Of a stretch of DNA of 64,000 nt, positions 40,112 to 48,808 are shown one piece after another. The DNA comes from Thalassobius sp049116315. GTDB taxonomy: Bacteria > Pseudomonadota > Alphaproteobacteria > Rhodobacterales > Rhodobacteraceae. The notes beneath the pieces are model-generated. The model was not told the origin of the DNA. It saw only the letters and a list, made by a program, of their open reading frames with translations, and made no database searches. The stretch lies in contig JAGDZD010000003.1 in the NCBI GenBank assembly GCA_049116315.1, positions 117,688 to 181,687 on the forward strand, written 5' to 3'. Made by a program: the position numbers and the translations under genes. Each line of letters starts with the position of its first letter. Positions within the stretch are counted from its first letter, which is position 1.

Positions 40112-42511
40112 ATGAAATTCACTTTGTCCTGGCTGAAAAAGCACCTCGAAACCGAGGCCTCTTTGGATGAGATTCTTTATGCGCTGACCGACTTGGGCCT
40201 TGAGGTGGAAGAGGTTATCGATCCTGCCGCTAAGCTGGCCAATTTCACATTGGCCAAGGTGACCCACGCCGAGCAGCACCCTGATGCGGATCGTTTGCGG
40301 GTGTGCACCGTTGCCACCAACGATGGCGACAAGCAGATCGTTTGTGGTGCACCCAATGCGCGCGAAGGCATCACTGTCGTGCTGTGTAAACCCGGCGATT
40401 ATGTGCCCGGTCTTGATTTCACATTGAGCGTTGGCAAAATCCGCGGTGTTGAAAGCCACGGCATGATGGCCTCAGAAAAAGAGCTTGAGCTGTCAGACGA
40501 GCACAACGGCATTATTGAATTGCCTTCCGGCGAAGTCGGCGACCGCTTTGTCGATTGGCTGGCGGAAAATGATCCCGCGATTGTCGATCCGGTGATTGAT
40601 ATTGCGATCACCCCCAACCGGCCTGATGCGCTGGGTGTGCGTGGCATCGCCCGCGACTTGGCGGCCCGGGGCGTTGGGGTGCTGAAGCCGGTGACCGAAA
40701 ACCAAGTCGAAGGCCAGTTTGTCAGCGACATCAAAGTTACCATCGACGAAGATGCAGCAACCGACGGGTGCGAAGTCTTTGCCGGCCGCCTGATCAAGAA
40801 CGTCAAAAACGGCCCCAGCCCTGCATGGTTGCAGCAACAGCTGAAAGCGATTGGTTTGCGGCCTATTTCAGCTTTGGTTGATGTGACCAACTTCTTCACC
40901 TATGACCGCAACCGTCCTTTGCACGTGTTTGACGCTGATAAGGTCAAAGGGGATTTGCGGGTGCACCGCGCCGCAGGTGGGGAAACGCTGGTTGGGCTGG
41001 ATGAGAAAGAATACACCTTCCCAGCGGGCGCTGTTGTGATCTCTGATGATACGGGCGTTGAATCTATCGGCGGCATCATGGGGGGGCTGGATTCTGGCTG
41101 TACCGAAGAGACCGTGAATGTTTTCCTCGAAGCGGCGTTCTGGGACACGATCCAGATTGCCAAAACCGGTCGCGCTTTGAAAATCAACTCGGATGCGCGC
41201 TATCGCAATGAACGTGGTATCGATCCGGCCTACAATATGCAGGCGATGGAAGATGCCACCCAGATGATCTTGGATCTATGTGGTGGTGAGCCGTCAAACG
41301 TTGTGGTTGCGGGGGCCGTACCAGACGTTGCGCGGGCCTATAAGCTTGATTCTAACCGCGTTCAGTCGCTGGTGGGGATGGAGATTTCGGAATCCGAACA
41401 ACGCCAGACCCTGACCAAACTTGGCTTTGTCATGGAAGGTGACATGGCCAAGGTGCCAAGCTGGCGTCCTGATGTTTTGGGATCGGCGGATCTGGTCGAA
41501 GAAGTGGCCCGCGTGGCCTCTTTGACCAAGTTGGAGCCAAAACCGTTGGCGCGCCCAACGGTCAGCATTCCAAAACCCACCCAGTTGCCGATCCAAAAGC
41601 GCGAACAGATTGCGCGTCGCACCACTGCGTCGTTGGGCTACAATGAATGTGTCACCTATTCCTTCATTGATCAAAAGTCGGCGACTTTGTTTGGTGGCGG
41701 TGCGGATGCGACCAAATTGGACAACCCGATTTCGTCAGAGATGAGCCATATGCGCCCTGATCTGTTGGCGGGTTTGTTGCAGGCGGCCGCGCGCAACCAA
41801 GCGCGTGGGTTTGCCGATATGGCGCTGTTTGAATGTGGTCCGGCCTTTAACGGCGGCGAACCCGGCGAGCAGCATTTGCAAGTGGCGGGCCTGTTGGTTG
41901 GACGCACTGGCCCGAAAGACGTGCATGGCACATCGCGCGCCGTAGATGTCTATGATGCCAAAGCCGACGCCGAAGCAGTGCTGAGCGCAATTGGCGCGCC
42001 GGCCAAAGTGCAAATCCTGCGCGGCGCGGCTGACTGGTGGCATCCTGGCCGGTCTGGCAAAATTTGTCTCGGCCCGAAAAAAGTGTTGGGTGTCTTTGGG
42101 GAGTTGCACCCCAAGGTCTTGGCCGAAATGGGCGTCAAGGGCCCCGCAGTTGCCTTTACCCTATGGCCAGAAGAAATCCCGCAGCCCAAGAAAAAGGCGG
42201 CGACCCGCCCTGCGTTGCATCTGCGTGATCTTCAGGCGGTGGAGCGTGACTTCGCCTTTGTTGTTGACGCCGAAGTTGAGGCGCTGACCCTGGTGAACGC
42301 GGCCAAAGGGGCTGACAAAGCCTTGATCGAGGATGTGCGTGTCTTTGACCAATTCATCGGCGGCAGCCTAGGAGAGGGCAAAAAGTCGATTGCGATCACC
42401 GTACGCCTTCAGCCTAGTGACGCGACTTTGAAAGAGAAAGACATCGAAGCGGTTGTGTCCAAGGTTGTCGAGAAAATCACCAAGGCCACTGGCGGCGCAT
42501 TGCGCGGGTAA
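40112..42511 (+). CDS. pheT: Phenylalanyl-tRNA synthetase beta subunit
   Basis: PheT carries tRNA binding and editing (B3/B4) domains. The 799-residue protein has an N-terminal tRNA-binding OB domain (FTLAKVTHAEQHPDADRLRVC), the B5 and core-like domains and a C-terminal FDX anticodon-binding domain (AVERDFAFVVDAEV). I chose the ATG at 40112 (MKFTLSWLKKHL) with AGGAGG at seven bases rather than the upstream frame. Confidence 0.97.
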   Translation: MKFTLSWLKKHLETEASLDEILYALTDLGLEVEEVIDPAAKLANFTLAKVTHAEQHPDADRLRVCTVATNDGDKQIVCGAPNAREGITVVLCKPGDYVPGLDFTLSVGKIRGVESHGMMASEKELELSDEHNGIIELPSGEVGDRFVDWLAENDPAIVDPVIDIAITPNRPDALGVRGIARDLAARGVGVLKPVTENQVEGQFVSDIKVTIDEDAATDGCEVFAGRLIKNVKNGPSPAWLQQQLKAIGLRPISALVDVTNFFTYDRNRPLHVFDADKVKGDLRVHRAAGGETLVGLDEKEYTFPAGAVVISDDTGVESIGGIMGGLDSGCTEETVNVFLEAAFWDTIQIAKTGRALKINSDARYRNERGIDPAYNMQAMEDATQMILDLCGGEPSNVVVAGAVPDVARAYKLDSNRVQSLVGMEISESEQRQTLTKLGFVMEGDMAKVPSWRPDVLGSADLVEEVARVASLTKLEPKPLARPTVSIPKPTQLPIQKREQIARRTTASLGYNECVTYSFIDQKSATLFGGGADATKLDNPISSEMSHMRPDLLAGLLQAAARNQARGFADMALFECGPAFNGGEPGEQHLQVAGLLVGRTGPKDVHGTSRAVDVYDAKADAEAVLSAIGAPAKVQILRGAADWWHPGRSGKICLGPKKVLGVFGELHPKVLAEMGVKGPAVAFTLWPEEIPQPKKKAATRPALHLRDLQAVERDFAFVVDAEVEALTLVNAAKGADKALIEDVRVFDQFIGGSLGEGKKSIAITVRLQPSDATLKEKDIEAVVSKVVEKITKATGGALRG

Positions 42512-42514
42512 GCC

Positions 42515-42958
42515 ATGACACAGATCCGATCAGCTCTGAGCACCGAGGCTGCGTCCCTCGCAGAGCTGATCGACGCGGCCTATCAAGCCTATCGAGACCA
42601 AGGTATTGCCTTGCCCGATGTTTCGGCGGGCGTGGACGACGCCATTGCCGGCGGCTCGGTTTGGGTGGCTGAAACTACAACAGGTGACGGCGCAATGGTG
42701 CAGGGTGTGCTGATGGTGACGCTCGCGCGCCCTGTGGCGCATTTGGTCAACGTGGCGGTAGCCCCCAACGCAGCCGGGCAGGGTGTTGGTGGGCAGTTGA
42801 TCCGCTTTGCAATCGAATTGGCGCAGCGCGCTGGCTGTGATCGAATTGATCTGGCCACGCATCGCGATTTGTCCAGCAATATCTCTTTGTATCAACATCT
42901 TGGGTGGGAAGTCACCGAACGGGATGGCCCCCGTGTGTGCCTGTCTCGGACTCTATAA
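42515..42958 (+). CDS. GNAT-family N-acetyltransferase
   Basis: The 147-residue protein has the acetyl-CoA motif PNAAGQGVGGQLIRFAIELAQ and the terminal LYQHLGWEVTERDG typical of GNAT folds. Its substrate is unknown. The ATG is three bases after the pheT stop, so it is probably translated from the pheT mRNA. Confidence 0.85.
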   Translation: MTQIRSALSTEAASLAELIDAAYQAYRDQGIALPDVSAGVDDAIAGGSVWVAETTTGDGAMVQGVLMVTLARPVAHLVNVAVAPNAAGQGVGGQLIRFAIELAQRAGCDRIDLATHRDLSSNISLYQHLGWEVTERDGPRVCLSRTL

Positions 42959-42963
42959 ACGCT

Positions 42964-43878
42964 CTAAGACCCCATTCCCGCGCGGTCCGGCGTGACCGCC
43001 AAATATTCGGCAAGAAGGTCAAAAACCAGCCGAATTCTGCGGCTGGTGTGCAGCTCTCGGTGCGTGACCAACCAAATTGGAAACAGCATGGGATCTTCGG
43101 CGGTCAGAACCGCTTCGACATCGGGGGATTTTTCGGCGATATCGCGCATCATTGGGGAAATACCCAGTCCCTGACGCACCATCTGCCAGGCAACATTGCC
43201 GTCTTCTGATCCGACGCGAAAATTGTCCAAGCCAACAGGGATGCCAAGCGGTTGCAGGTAGTCCTGCATCTGTTGCACATCGCCAAAGCTGATGAAGTCG
43301 TGGTGCTTCAGATCTTCTTTGGTCTTGGGGCGCCCCATCCGATCCAGATAGGCGGTTGAAGCGTAAAATCGCGCCTCGCCTTCACGCACCAGCCTTGCAA
43401 TCAGGTCGGGTTGCTCGGGGCGAACGTGACGAATGGCGATGTCGGCTTCGCGCCGCATCAGGTCACGCACGTCGTTGCTGGCAATGACTTCGATCCTCAG
43501 TTTGGGGGCCAGTTTGCGCAGTTGCCACAGCACATTTGGCAGCATCACCGCTGAAAAGATGTCAGAGGCGGTGATGCGAATCAATCCGTCGATGGACTTG
43601 GCTTGCCCCAGTGCAGCCAGCGCCGCCTTGTCGGCAAAGTCGCCCATGCCGCGGGCGTGCTCAAGCAGTTCATGCCCCGCATCTGTCAGCACCAAATTGC
43701 GGCCCACCCGCTCGAACAGCAACAGGCCCAGATCTTCTTCTAGGGCTGAGACTTGGCGGCCAAGTGTGGGCTGTGTAAGCGCGAGATGACGCGCGCCAGC
43801 AGACAATGACCCCTTTTCGGCGGTTGCCAAAAAGGCGCGTAGGTGGTTCCAATCAATCTGTTTGGGTCGGCTATCCAT
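42964..43878 (-). CDS. LysR-family transcriptional regulator
   Basis: The 304-residue protein has a winged helix-turn-helix (about 9-66, LALTQPTLGRQVSALEEDLG) and a substrate-binding domain (about 95-295). It is divergent from a SAM methyltransferase gene and a dyad GCAGTT-N11-AACTGC lies immediately upstream of its ATG, so it probably controls that gene and itself. The ligand is unknown. Confidence 0.92.
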   Translation of the reverse strand: MDSRPKQIDWNHLRAFLATAEKGSLSAGARHLALTQPTLGRQVSALEEDLGLLLFERVGRNLVLTDAGHELLEHARGMGDFADKAALAALGQAKSIDGLIRITASDIFSAVMLPNVLWQLRKLAPKLRIEVIASNDVRDLMRREADIAIRHVRPEQPDLIARLVREGEARFYASTAYLDRMGRPKTKEDLKHHDFISFGDVQQMQDYLQPLGIPVGLDNFRVGSEDGNVAWQMVRQGLGISPMMRDIAEKSPDVEAVLTAEDPMLFPIWLVTHRELHTSRRIRLVFDLLAEYLAVTPDRAGMGS

Positions 43879-43901
43879 GCAGTTTTGTATAAACGAACTG
43901 C
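43879..43901. promoter_or_regulatory. Candidate LysR operator
   Basis: GCAGTT, 11 bases, AACTGC is a perfect dyad containing the T-N11-A pattern typical of LysR sites. It starts at the base next to the regulator's ATG and lies 61 bases upstream of the divergent methyltransferase. Confidence 0.65.
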
Positions 43902-43962
43902 GTATTTCCGCAATTTCTATTGCAATGGCGCATGGATACCATGACCATCAAAGGAGATTTCT

Positions 43963-44601
43963 ATGAAAACTGCACCTGCATTTTGGGACAAAGCTGCGAC
44001 GAACTACGCCAAATCCTCTATTTCAGACCCGGCTGCCTATGAATACACCTTGGGCCGGTCGGAATCCTACATTTCCAAATCAGACCGGGTGTTGGAGCTG
44101 GGCTGTGGCACGGGCATGACCGCGCTGCGTCTGGCGCCAGCGGCGCATTCGGTTCTGGCAACGGATGTGTCTGCGGGCATGTTAGAGCACTGCCAACAGC
44201 GGGCCGCTGAGGCATCGGTAGACAATATCACCTTTAAGCAAGCTGATTTTATGGATCCAAGCCTGCAAACCGGTGAATTTGACGTGGTGATGGCGCACAG
44301 CTTATTGCACCTGCTGCCAGATCTTCCCGCCGCGCTTGCCGCAGTGCGTGCGATGCTGAAACCGAACGGCACCTTCATTTCCAAGACGGTTTGTTTGGGG
44401 GAGCCGGGAAGCTTTAAGCTGGCCGTCATTCGCAAGATCATTCCCGCGATGCAACTGGTCGGCAAGGCCCCTTACGTCAACAGCATCTCGGTGACCGAGT
44501 TGGAGGCCGCAATGGCGCAGGCTGGGTTCAAGATCGTTGAGTCAGGTAACTTCCCCAACAAAATGCCGCCGGCGCGATATCTCGTGGCGCGCAAAGCTTA
44601 A
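43963..44601 (+). CDS. Class I SAM-dependent methyltransferase
   Basis: The 212-residue soluble protein has the SAM loop VLELGCGTGMTALRLAP, the acidic strand VLATDVSAGML and motif IV-like FDVVMAHSLLHLL, as in small-molecule or ubiquinone-type methyltransferases. The substrate is unknown. AAGGAG precedes the ATG. It is divergent from a LysR gene that probably regulates it. Confidence 0.88.
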   Translation: MKTAPAFWDKAATNYAKSSISDPAAYEYTLGRSESYISKSDRVLELGCGTGMTALRLAPAAHSVLATDVSAGMLEHCQQRAAEASVDNITFKQADFMDPSLQTGEFDVVMAHSLLHLLPDLPAALAAVRAMLKPNGTFISKTVCLGEPGSFKLAVIRKIIPAMQLVGKAPYVNSISVTELEAAMAQAGFKIVESGNFPNKMPPARYLVARKA

Positions 44602-44666
44602 AACTGGTGCGGTGCGGGCTACAAACGCCCTTTGCGGGTTCTCTCTGATCAAAGCAGCAAAGCACA

Positions 44667-44696
44667 GCGCCCCGAGCTGCGCCGGGGCAGGGGCGC
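44667..44696 (+). terminator. GC-rich hairpin after the methyltransferase gene
   Basis: GCGCCCC can pair with GGGGCGC, or alternatively GCCCCG with CGGGGC inside it. No T-run follows directly, although GTGTTTTG lies seven bases on. It may end the methyltransferase transcript. Confidence 0.4.
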
Positions 44697-44782
44697 CGTG
44701 GTGTTTTGGGGGTGATTTGCGCAAGAGAGGCAAATGTGAACACCAAGTTGAGGGAGAAAAAGCCTCTGTGGTGCTGTTGCTC

Positions 44783-44811
44783 TTGAATTCGCGGGCTGTA
44801 ACGCGTATCTG
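44783..44811 (+). promoter_or_regulatory. Candidate secE promoter
   Basis: TTGAAT, 17 bases, then TATCTG. The start would fall near 44818, leaving a leader of about 25 bases before the secE ATG. An overlapping TTGCTC/TAACGC pair is possible. Confidence 0.35.
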
Positions 44812-44841
44812 CGCCTCACTCAGACAGGAAAATGAAAAGCC

Positions 44842-45039
44842 ATGGCACGTACAAATCCGCTTCAGTTTATTCAGCAGGTCCGCGGCGAAGTGGCCAAAGT
44901 GGTATGGCCAACACGCCGTGAGGTGTTGTTGACCACCGTGATGGTCTTTATCATGGCCGCCCTGACAGCGGCGTTCTTTTCGCTGGTGGATTTGGCAATT
45001 AAAGGTGGTCTCAAAGGTATTTTGTCGTTCTTCGGCTAA
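44842..45039 (+). CDS. secE: Preprotein translocase subunit SecE
   Basis: SecE stabilises SecY in the protein-export channel. The 65-residue protein has the conserved amphipathic region FIQQVRGEVAKVVWPTRREVLLTT and one membrane helix (about 31-52). Single-helix SecE is the rule in Alphaproteobacteria. No tRNA-Trp gene precedes it. nusG follows after 194 bases. Confidence 0.97.
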   Translation: MARTNPLQFIQQVRGEVAKVVWPTRREVLLTTVMVFIMAALTAAFFSLVDLAIKGGLKGILSFFG

Positions 45040-45059
45040 GTACGTTAGACCCAATACGG

Positions 45060-45206
45060 GTTGCCTTTACCCTTGAAATCCCGAGACTTCAGGGGTAATC
45101 GACAATCCTTATCCGGTGAGGGCGTGTGGCGATTCGTGTCGCGCGCCGATTTTTTGTTCCGGAGAGCGAGCGGCGAAACCGCTTTGGTTGGTAATTTTGG
45201 CCCTAG
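45060..45206. other. Structured secE-nusG gap
   Basis: The gap contains inverted arms CCCTTGAA / TTCAGGGG around CCGA (about 45070-45096), then AGCGG-CGAAA-CCGCT (about 45168-45182), then the GGCCC-TAG-GGGCC-like stem near 45199. These may be processing or attenuation signals between secE and nusG. No gene is visible. Confidence 0.4.
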
Positions 45207-45233
45207 GGGCCCGGCAGGCAAGGACAGATCAGA

Positions 45234-45767
45234 ATGGCGAAGCGTTGGTATTCGGTGAGCGTACTCTCGAATTTCGAAAAAAAGATCGCCGAGCAGATTC
45301 GCACCTCTGCCGAAGAAAACGGTCTTGAAGAAGATATCGTTGAAGTTCTGGTGCCAACCGAGGAAGTGATCGAGATCCGCCGCGGTAAGAAAATCACAAC
45401 TGAGCGCCGCTTTATGCCCGGATATGTTCTGGTGCGCATGGAGATGAGCGATCAAGGGTATCACCTGATCAACACGATCAACCGCGTCACAGGCTTCTTG
45501 GGTCCGCAAGGGCGCCCGATGCCGATGCGCGACGCTGAAGTGAACCAGATTTTGAACCGCGTCCAAGAAGGCGAAGAGAAGCCACGTACGCTGATCCGCT
45601 TCGAAGTGGGCGAAAAGGTCAAAGTGAACGACGGCCCGTTCGAAGATTTCGACGGCATGATCGAAGAGGTCGACGACGAATCGCAAAAGCTGAAGGTTTC
45701 GGTGTCGATCTTTGGTCGCGAAACCCCGGTCGAGCTGGACTTTACGCAAGTCACCAAGCAGGTCTAA
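45234..45767 (+). CDS. nusG: Transcription termination/antitermination factor NusG
   Basis: NusG binds RNA polymerase through its NGN domain and Rho or S10 through its KOW domain. The 177-residue protein has the NGN domain (about 1-120; RWYSVSVLSNFEKKIAEQI, MPGYVLVRMEM) and a KOW motif (EKVKVNDGPFEDFDGMIEEVD). It is full length. Confidence 0.98.
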   Translation: MAKRWYSVSVLSNFEKKIAEQIRTSAEENGLEEDIVEVLVPTEEVIEIRRGKKITTERRFMPGYVLVRMEMSDQGYHLINTINRVTGFLGPQGRPMPMRDAEVNQILNRVQEGEEKPRTLIRFEVGEKVKVNDGPFEDFDGMIEEVDDESQKLKVSVSIFGRETPVELDFTQVTKQV

Positions 45768-45787
45768 GCCTGCGAGACAGAATTAGG

Positions 45788-45825
45788 AAAGGCCGCGATG
45801 AGATGATCATCGCGGCCTTTTTATT
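45788..45825 (+). terminator. Strong terminator after nusG
   Basis: A perfect 14-bp stem (AAAGGCCGCGATGA / TCATCGCGGCCTTT) with a 5-base loop ends in TTTTT. It separates secE-nusG from rplKA, which therefore needs its own promoter. Confidence 0.93.
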
Positions 45826-45950
45826 TGCCCAGCGTGCGCAGGGCCATTTGACCGGGGCATTGGGCGTTTGATGAATAGGGCACAGCGTGGCATGGCGGTG
45901 TAAATGTCCCCTCATGGAGCAGCATACACAGGCAGGCCGTCGAACAGGGC

Positions 45951-45979
45951 TTGCCTAATGTCCTGTGACGTTGTAATGG
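45951..45979 (+). promoter_or_regulatory. Candidate rplK promoter
   Basis: TTGCCT, 17 bases, then TAATGG. The start would be near 45986, just before a hairpin ACCGA-GAAA-TCGGT (45988-46001) that would form the 5' end of the mRNA. The leader to the rplK ATG would be about 115 bases. Confidence 0.4.
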
Positions 45980-46102
45980 CCACGCTTACCGAGAAATCGG
46001 TGACTTTTGTGGGAGGCGAGAAGCGCGCGCGTTTCAGACCAGACCACACAACTTTAGTCCCTGCGAACGCGTTCAAAGGGTGTTGAAAAAGGAGAGGCCC
46101 AC

Positions 46103-46528
46103 ATGGCCAAGAAACTCGTCGGCACGCTGAAATTGCAAGTGCCCGCCGGTAAGGCAAACCCGTCCCCACCAGTTGGTCCAGCATTGGGTCAGCGCGGCAT
46201 CAACATCATGGAATTCTGTAAGGCGTTTAACGCTAAGACACAGGAACTTGATGCCGGTGCACCTTGCCCAACCGTCATCAACTATTACCAGGATAAGTCC
46301 TTCACTATGGACATCAAGACGCCTCCTGCGTCCTATTTCCTGAAGAAAGCTGCCAAGCTGAAATCCGGCGCCAACAACCCTGGTCGTGAGACTGCTGGTT
46401 CGGTGACTGTGGCTCAGGTGAAAGAAATCGCCGAAGCCAAGATGAAAGATCTGAACGCGAACGATATCGACGCGGCCATGCAGATCATCCTGGGCTCTGC
46501 CCGTTCTATGGGCATCGAGGTGAAGTAA
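46103..46528 (+). CDS. rplK: 50S ribosomal protein L11
   Basis: The 141-residue protein begins MAKKLVGTLKLQVPAGKANPSPP-like and shows the conserved PVGPALGQRGINIMEFCK, binding the GTPase-associated centre of 23S rRNA. AAGGAGA precedes the ATG. rplA starts one base after its stop. Confidence 0.98.
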   Translation: MAKKLVGTLKLQVPAGKANPSPPVGPALGQRGINIMEFCKAFNAKTQELDAGAPCPTVINYYQDKSFTMDIKTPPASYFLKKAAKLKSGANNPGRETAGSVTVAQVKEIAEAKMKDLNANDIDAAMQIILGSARSMGIEVK

Positions 46529-46529
46529 G

Positions 46530-47228
46530 ATGGCAAAGCTCGGAAAACGTACCACCGCCGCTCGTGCAGCATTCGCTGGCAAAACCGACGTAGCAGTTGA
46601 AGAAGCTGTTGCATTGGTTAAGGCCAACGCCACTGCAAAATTCGACGAAACCATCGAAATCGCAATGAACTTGGGCGTTGACCCTCGTCACGCTGACCAA
46701 ATGGTTCGCGGCGTTATCGGTCTGCCAAACGGCACAGGCAAAACAGTTCGCGTTGCGGTATTCGCGCGCGGTCCAAAAGCCGAAGAAGCCCAAGCAGCTG
46801 GTGCCGACATCGTTGGCGCAGAAGACCTGATGGAAGCCATTCAGGGCGGCACCATCGATTTCGATCGTTGTATCGCAACCCCTGACATGATGCCTATCGT
46901 TGGTCGTCTGGGTAAGATCCTCGGCCCACGCAACCTAATGCCAAACCCTAAGGTTGGCACTGTGACCATGGACGTGAAAGCGGCCGTAGACGCAGCCAAA
47001 GGCGGCGAAGTTCAGTTCAAAGCTGAAAAAGCAGGCGTTGTTCACGCCGGTGTTGGCAAAGCCTCTTTCTCGGAAGAGAAGCTGGTTGAAAACGTTCGTG
47101 CCTTTGTTGGTGCGGTTGCCAAAGCCCGTCCTGCTGGTGCCAAAGGCGCCTACATGCAGAAAGTTGTTCTGTCCTCGACCATGGGTCCAGGCATTTCAAT
47201 TGCTGTGAGCAGCGTTAACGAAGGTTAA
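46530..47228 (+). CDS. rplA: 50S ribosomal protein L1
   Basis: L1 forms the mobile L1 stalk and often represses the rplKA mRNA. The 232-residue protein shows the motif GRLGKILGPRNLMPNPKVGTV. Translation is coupled to rplK. A UUCG-type terminator follows 22 bases after the stop. Confidence 0.98.
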   Translation: MAKLGKRTTAARAAFAGKTDVAVEEAVALVKANATAKFDETIEIAMNLGVDPRHADQMVRGVIGLPNGTGKTVRVAVFARGPKAEEAQAAGADIVGAEDLMEAIQGGTIDFDRCIATPDMMPIVGRLGKILGPRNLMPNPKVGTVTMDVKAAVDAAKGGEVQFKAEKAGVVHAGVGKASFSEEKLVENVRAFVGAVAKARPAGAKGAYMQKVVLSSTMGPGISIAVSSVNEG

Positions 47229-47250
47229 TCTTCGTCGGACATGATTTAGA

Positions 47251-47276
47251 AAAGGCGCCCTTCGGGGCGCCTTTTT
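47251..47276 (+). terminator. Terminator after rplA
   Basis: AAAGGCGCCC pairs with GGGCGCCTTT around the stable TTCG tetraloop and is followed by TT. It is a textbook intrinsic terminator, so rplJL-rpoBC has a separate promoter. Confidence 0.95.
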
Positions 47277-47497
47277 GCCTTTCTGGGCCGAACTGCGGGT
47301 GCGGCGAAGGGGAGCGTTTGTTTGGCGTAGCGCGAGGTTTGAGCGCCTCAAAACTGGGCAAGGCTAAGCTGCAGCGCATGTAGTTGCGGCGCAAGTTTTG
47401 CAAAACGCGCCAAAATAGTGTACCACTTGCACAGGCCGTCGTATCGAATGGCCGATGGTTTGCTGTGCACACTGGGGGGAATATTCTCATTTACCCC

Positions 47498-47526
47498 TTG
47501 CTCGCACGCTCGATTCACAATAATTA
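47498..47526 (+). promoter_or_regulatory. Candidate rplJ promoter
   Basis: TTGCTC, 17 bases, then TAATTA. The start would be near 47533 and give a leader of about 230 bases. A second pair, TTGCTG-N16-TATTCT at 47460-47487, is a weaker alternative. The stretch from 47277 to here holds no gene. Confidence 0.45.
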
Positions 47527-47599
47527 CCACCCACGCAAGTCAGCGTACGATTCGTCGTGCGCTGTTTTGTGTTTCGTCCAAGACGGTGGGTGAGGTTGT

Positions 47600-47761
47600 A
47601 TAGCCTCTTAATTTCCTGCCTGAGACGGGAAAACGACAAAGATTAGCCGAAGGTTCGCCTTCGGGTGATGTTGGCGCAGCCCCGTATTACGGACCTGAGT
47701 GCCGGACTTTTTGTTCGGCAGACTAGAGCCGGGGGGTGACCCCCAAATTTGGAGAGAAACT
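47600..47761 (+). promoter_or_regulatory. L10-type leader of rplJL
   Basis: The leader contains hairpins that fit an autoregulatory L10/L7-L12 binding site: CCGAAGG-TTCG-CCTTCGG (about 47647-47664) and, nearer rplJ, GCCGGAC-TTTTT-GTTCGGC and GGGGG-TGA-CCCCC. The assignment rests on position and structure; a covariance search was not possible. Confidence 0.5.
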
Positions 47762-48280
47762 GTGGATAGAGCACAAAAAGAGAAGTTGGTCGACGAACTC
47801 GGCCAGATCTTTGACAGCTCTGGCGTTGTGGTCGTAGCCCACTACGCAGGTCTCACGGTTGCTGAGATGCAGGACCTTCGTGCGCGCGCAAGTGCAGCAG
47901 GAAGTGCCGTACGCGTCGCCAAGAACAGGCTCGCCAAGATCGCCCTTGAGGGCAAACCCTGTGCAAGCATGGGTGAGCTTCTGACGGGTATGACCGTTCT
48001 AACCTATTCTGAGGACCCTGTGGCAGCTGCCAAAGTGGCCGAAGACTTCGCCAAGGAGAACAAAAAGTTCGAAATCCTTGGTGGTGCAATGGGTGAGAAC
48101 GCTCTGGACCGTGCTGGTGTTACAGCAGTGTCGAAAATGCCTTCGCGCGACGAGCTTATTGCTTCGATCGTGGGCTGTATCGGCGCACCTGCTTCGAACA
48201 TCGCCGGTGCAATTGGCGCACCTGCCTCAAATATCGCGGGCATTCTGTCTACTATCGAAGACAAGGCAGAAGCCGCGTAA
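47762..48280 (+). CDS. rplJ: 50S ribosomal protein L10
   Basis: L10 anchors L7/L12 dimers on the ribosome and, with them, binds its own mRNA leader. The 172-residue protein begins at a GTG (VDRAQKEKLVDELGQIF), preceded by GGAGAG; upstream in-frame starts lie within the leader. A near-repeat GAPASNIAGAI/GAPASNIAGIL occurs near the C-terminus, in the helix that carries L7/L12. Confidence 0.97.
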   Translation: MDRAQKEKLVDELGQIFDSSGVVVVAHYAGLTVAEMQDLRARASAAGSAVRVAKNRLAKIALEGKPCASMGELLTGMTVLTYSEDPVAAAKVAEDFAKENKKFEILGGAMGENALDRAGVTAVSKMPSRDELIASIVGCIGAPASNIAGAIGAPASNIAGILSTIEDKAEAA

Positions 48281-48350
48281 GCAACCTTATGATCTGCGTG
48301 GGGCATATGCCGACACGTTGGAACACACCTAAACGAACGGGAACAGTATA

Positions 48351-48728
48351 ATGGCTGATCTGAAAGCACTCGCCGAAAGCATCGTGGGTCTGACCCTGCT
48401 GGAAGCACAAGAACTGAAAACCATCCTCAAAGACGAGTATGGCATCGAGCCCGCAGCTGGCGGCGCTGTAATGGTTGCAGCTGGCGGCGACGCCGGTGGC
48501 GCAGCTGAAGAAGAAAAATCAGAATTCGACGTCATCCTGAAGTCGGCTGGTTCTTCTAAAATCAACGTCATCAAAGAAGTCCGCGCCATCACTGGCTTGG
48601 GTCTGAAAGAAGCCAAAGAATTGGTGGATGCAGGCGGCAAAGCGGTTAAAGAAGGCGCTTCGAAAGAAGAAGCTGAAGAAATCAAAGGCAAGCTGGAAGC
48701 AGCTGGCGCCGAAGTCGAAGTTAAGTAA
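48351..48728 (+). CDS. rplL: 50S ribosomal protein L7/L12
   Basis: The 125-residue acidic protein has an N-terminal dimerisation domain, an Ala/Gly-rich hinge (AAGGDAGGAAEEEK) and the C-terminal factor-binding domain (KINVIKEVRAITGLGLKEAKELV). It recruits translation factors. It is followed by a paired-palindrome repeat and an attenuator-like hairpin before rpoB. Confidence 0.98.
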   Translation: MADLKALAESIVGLTLLEAQELKTILKDEYGIEPAAGGAVMVAAGGDAGGAAEEEKSEFDVILKSAGSSKINVIKEVRAITGLGLKEAKELVDAGGKAVKEGASKEEAEEIKGKLEAAGAEVEVK

Positions 48729-48745
48729 TCGACTTGCAAGGGGCA

Positions 48746-48786
48746 CGTTTTCTGTCAGAAAACGGTTCAGAATTTTTCAAATTCTG
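48746..48786. repeat. Paired-palindrome repeat, copy B
   Basis: Hairpin 1 is CGTTTTCTG-T-CAGAAAACG at 48746-48764; a GTT spacer follows; hairpin 2 has arms CAGAATTT / AAATTCTG at 48768-48786. Order and spacing match copy A. It lies within the rplL-rpoB gap, 17 bases after the rplL stop. Confidence 0.8.
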
Positions 48787-48808
48787 CCAGCGCCTCTTGA
48801 AATGATTA

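Noticed and set aside
44602..44841. tRNA-Trp gene before secE
   Set aside because: Many bacteria have one there; I looked for the D-, anticodon- and T-arms and found none.
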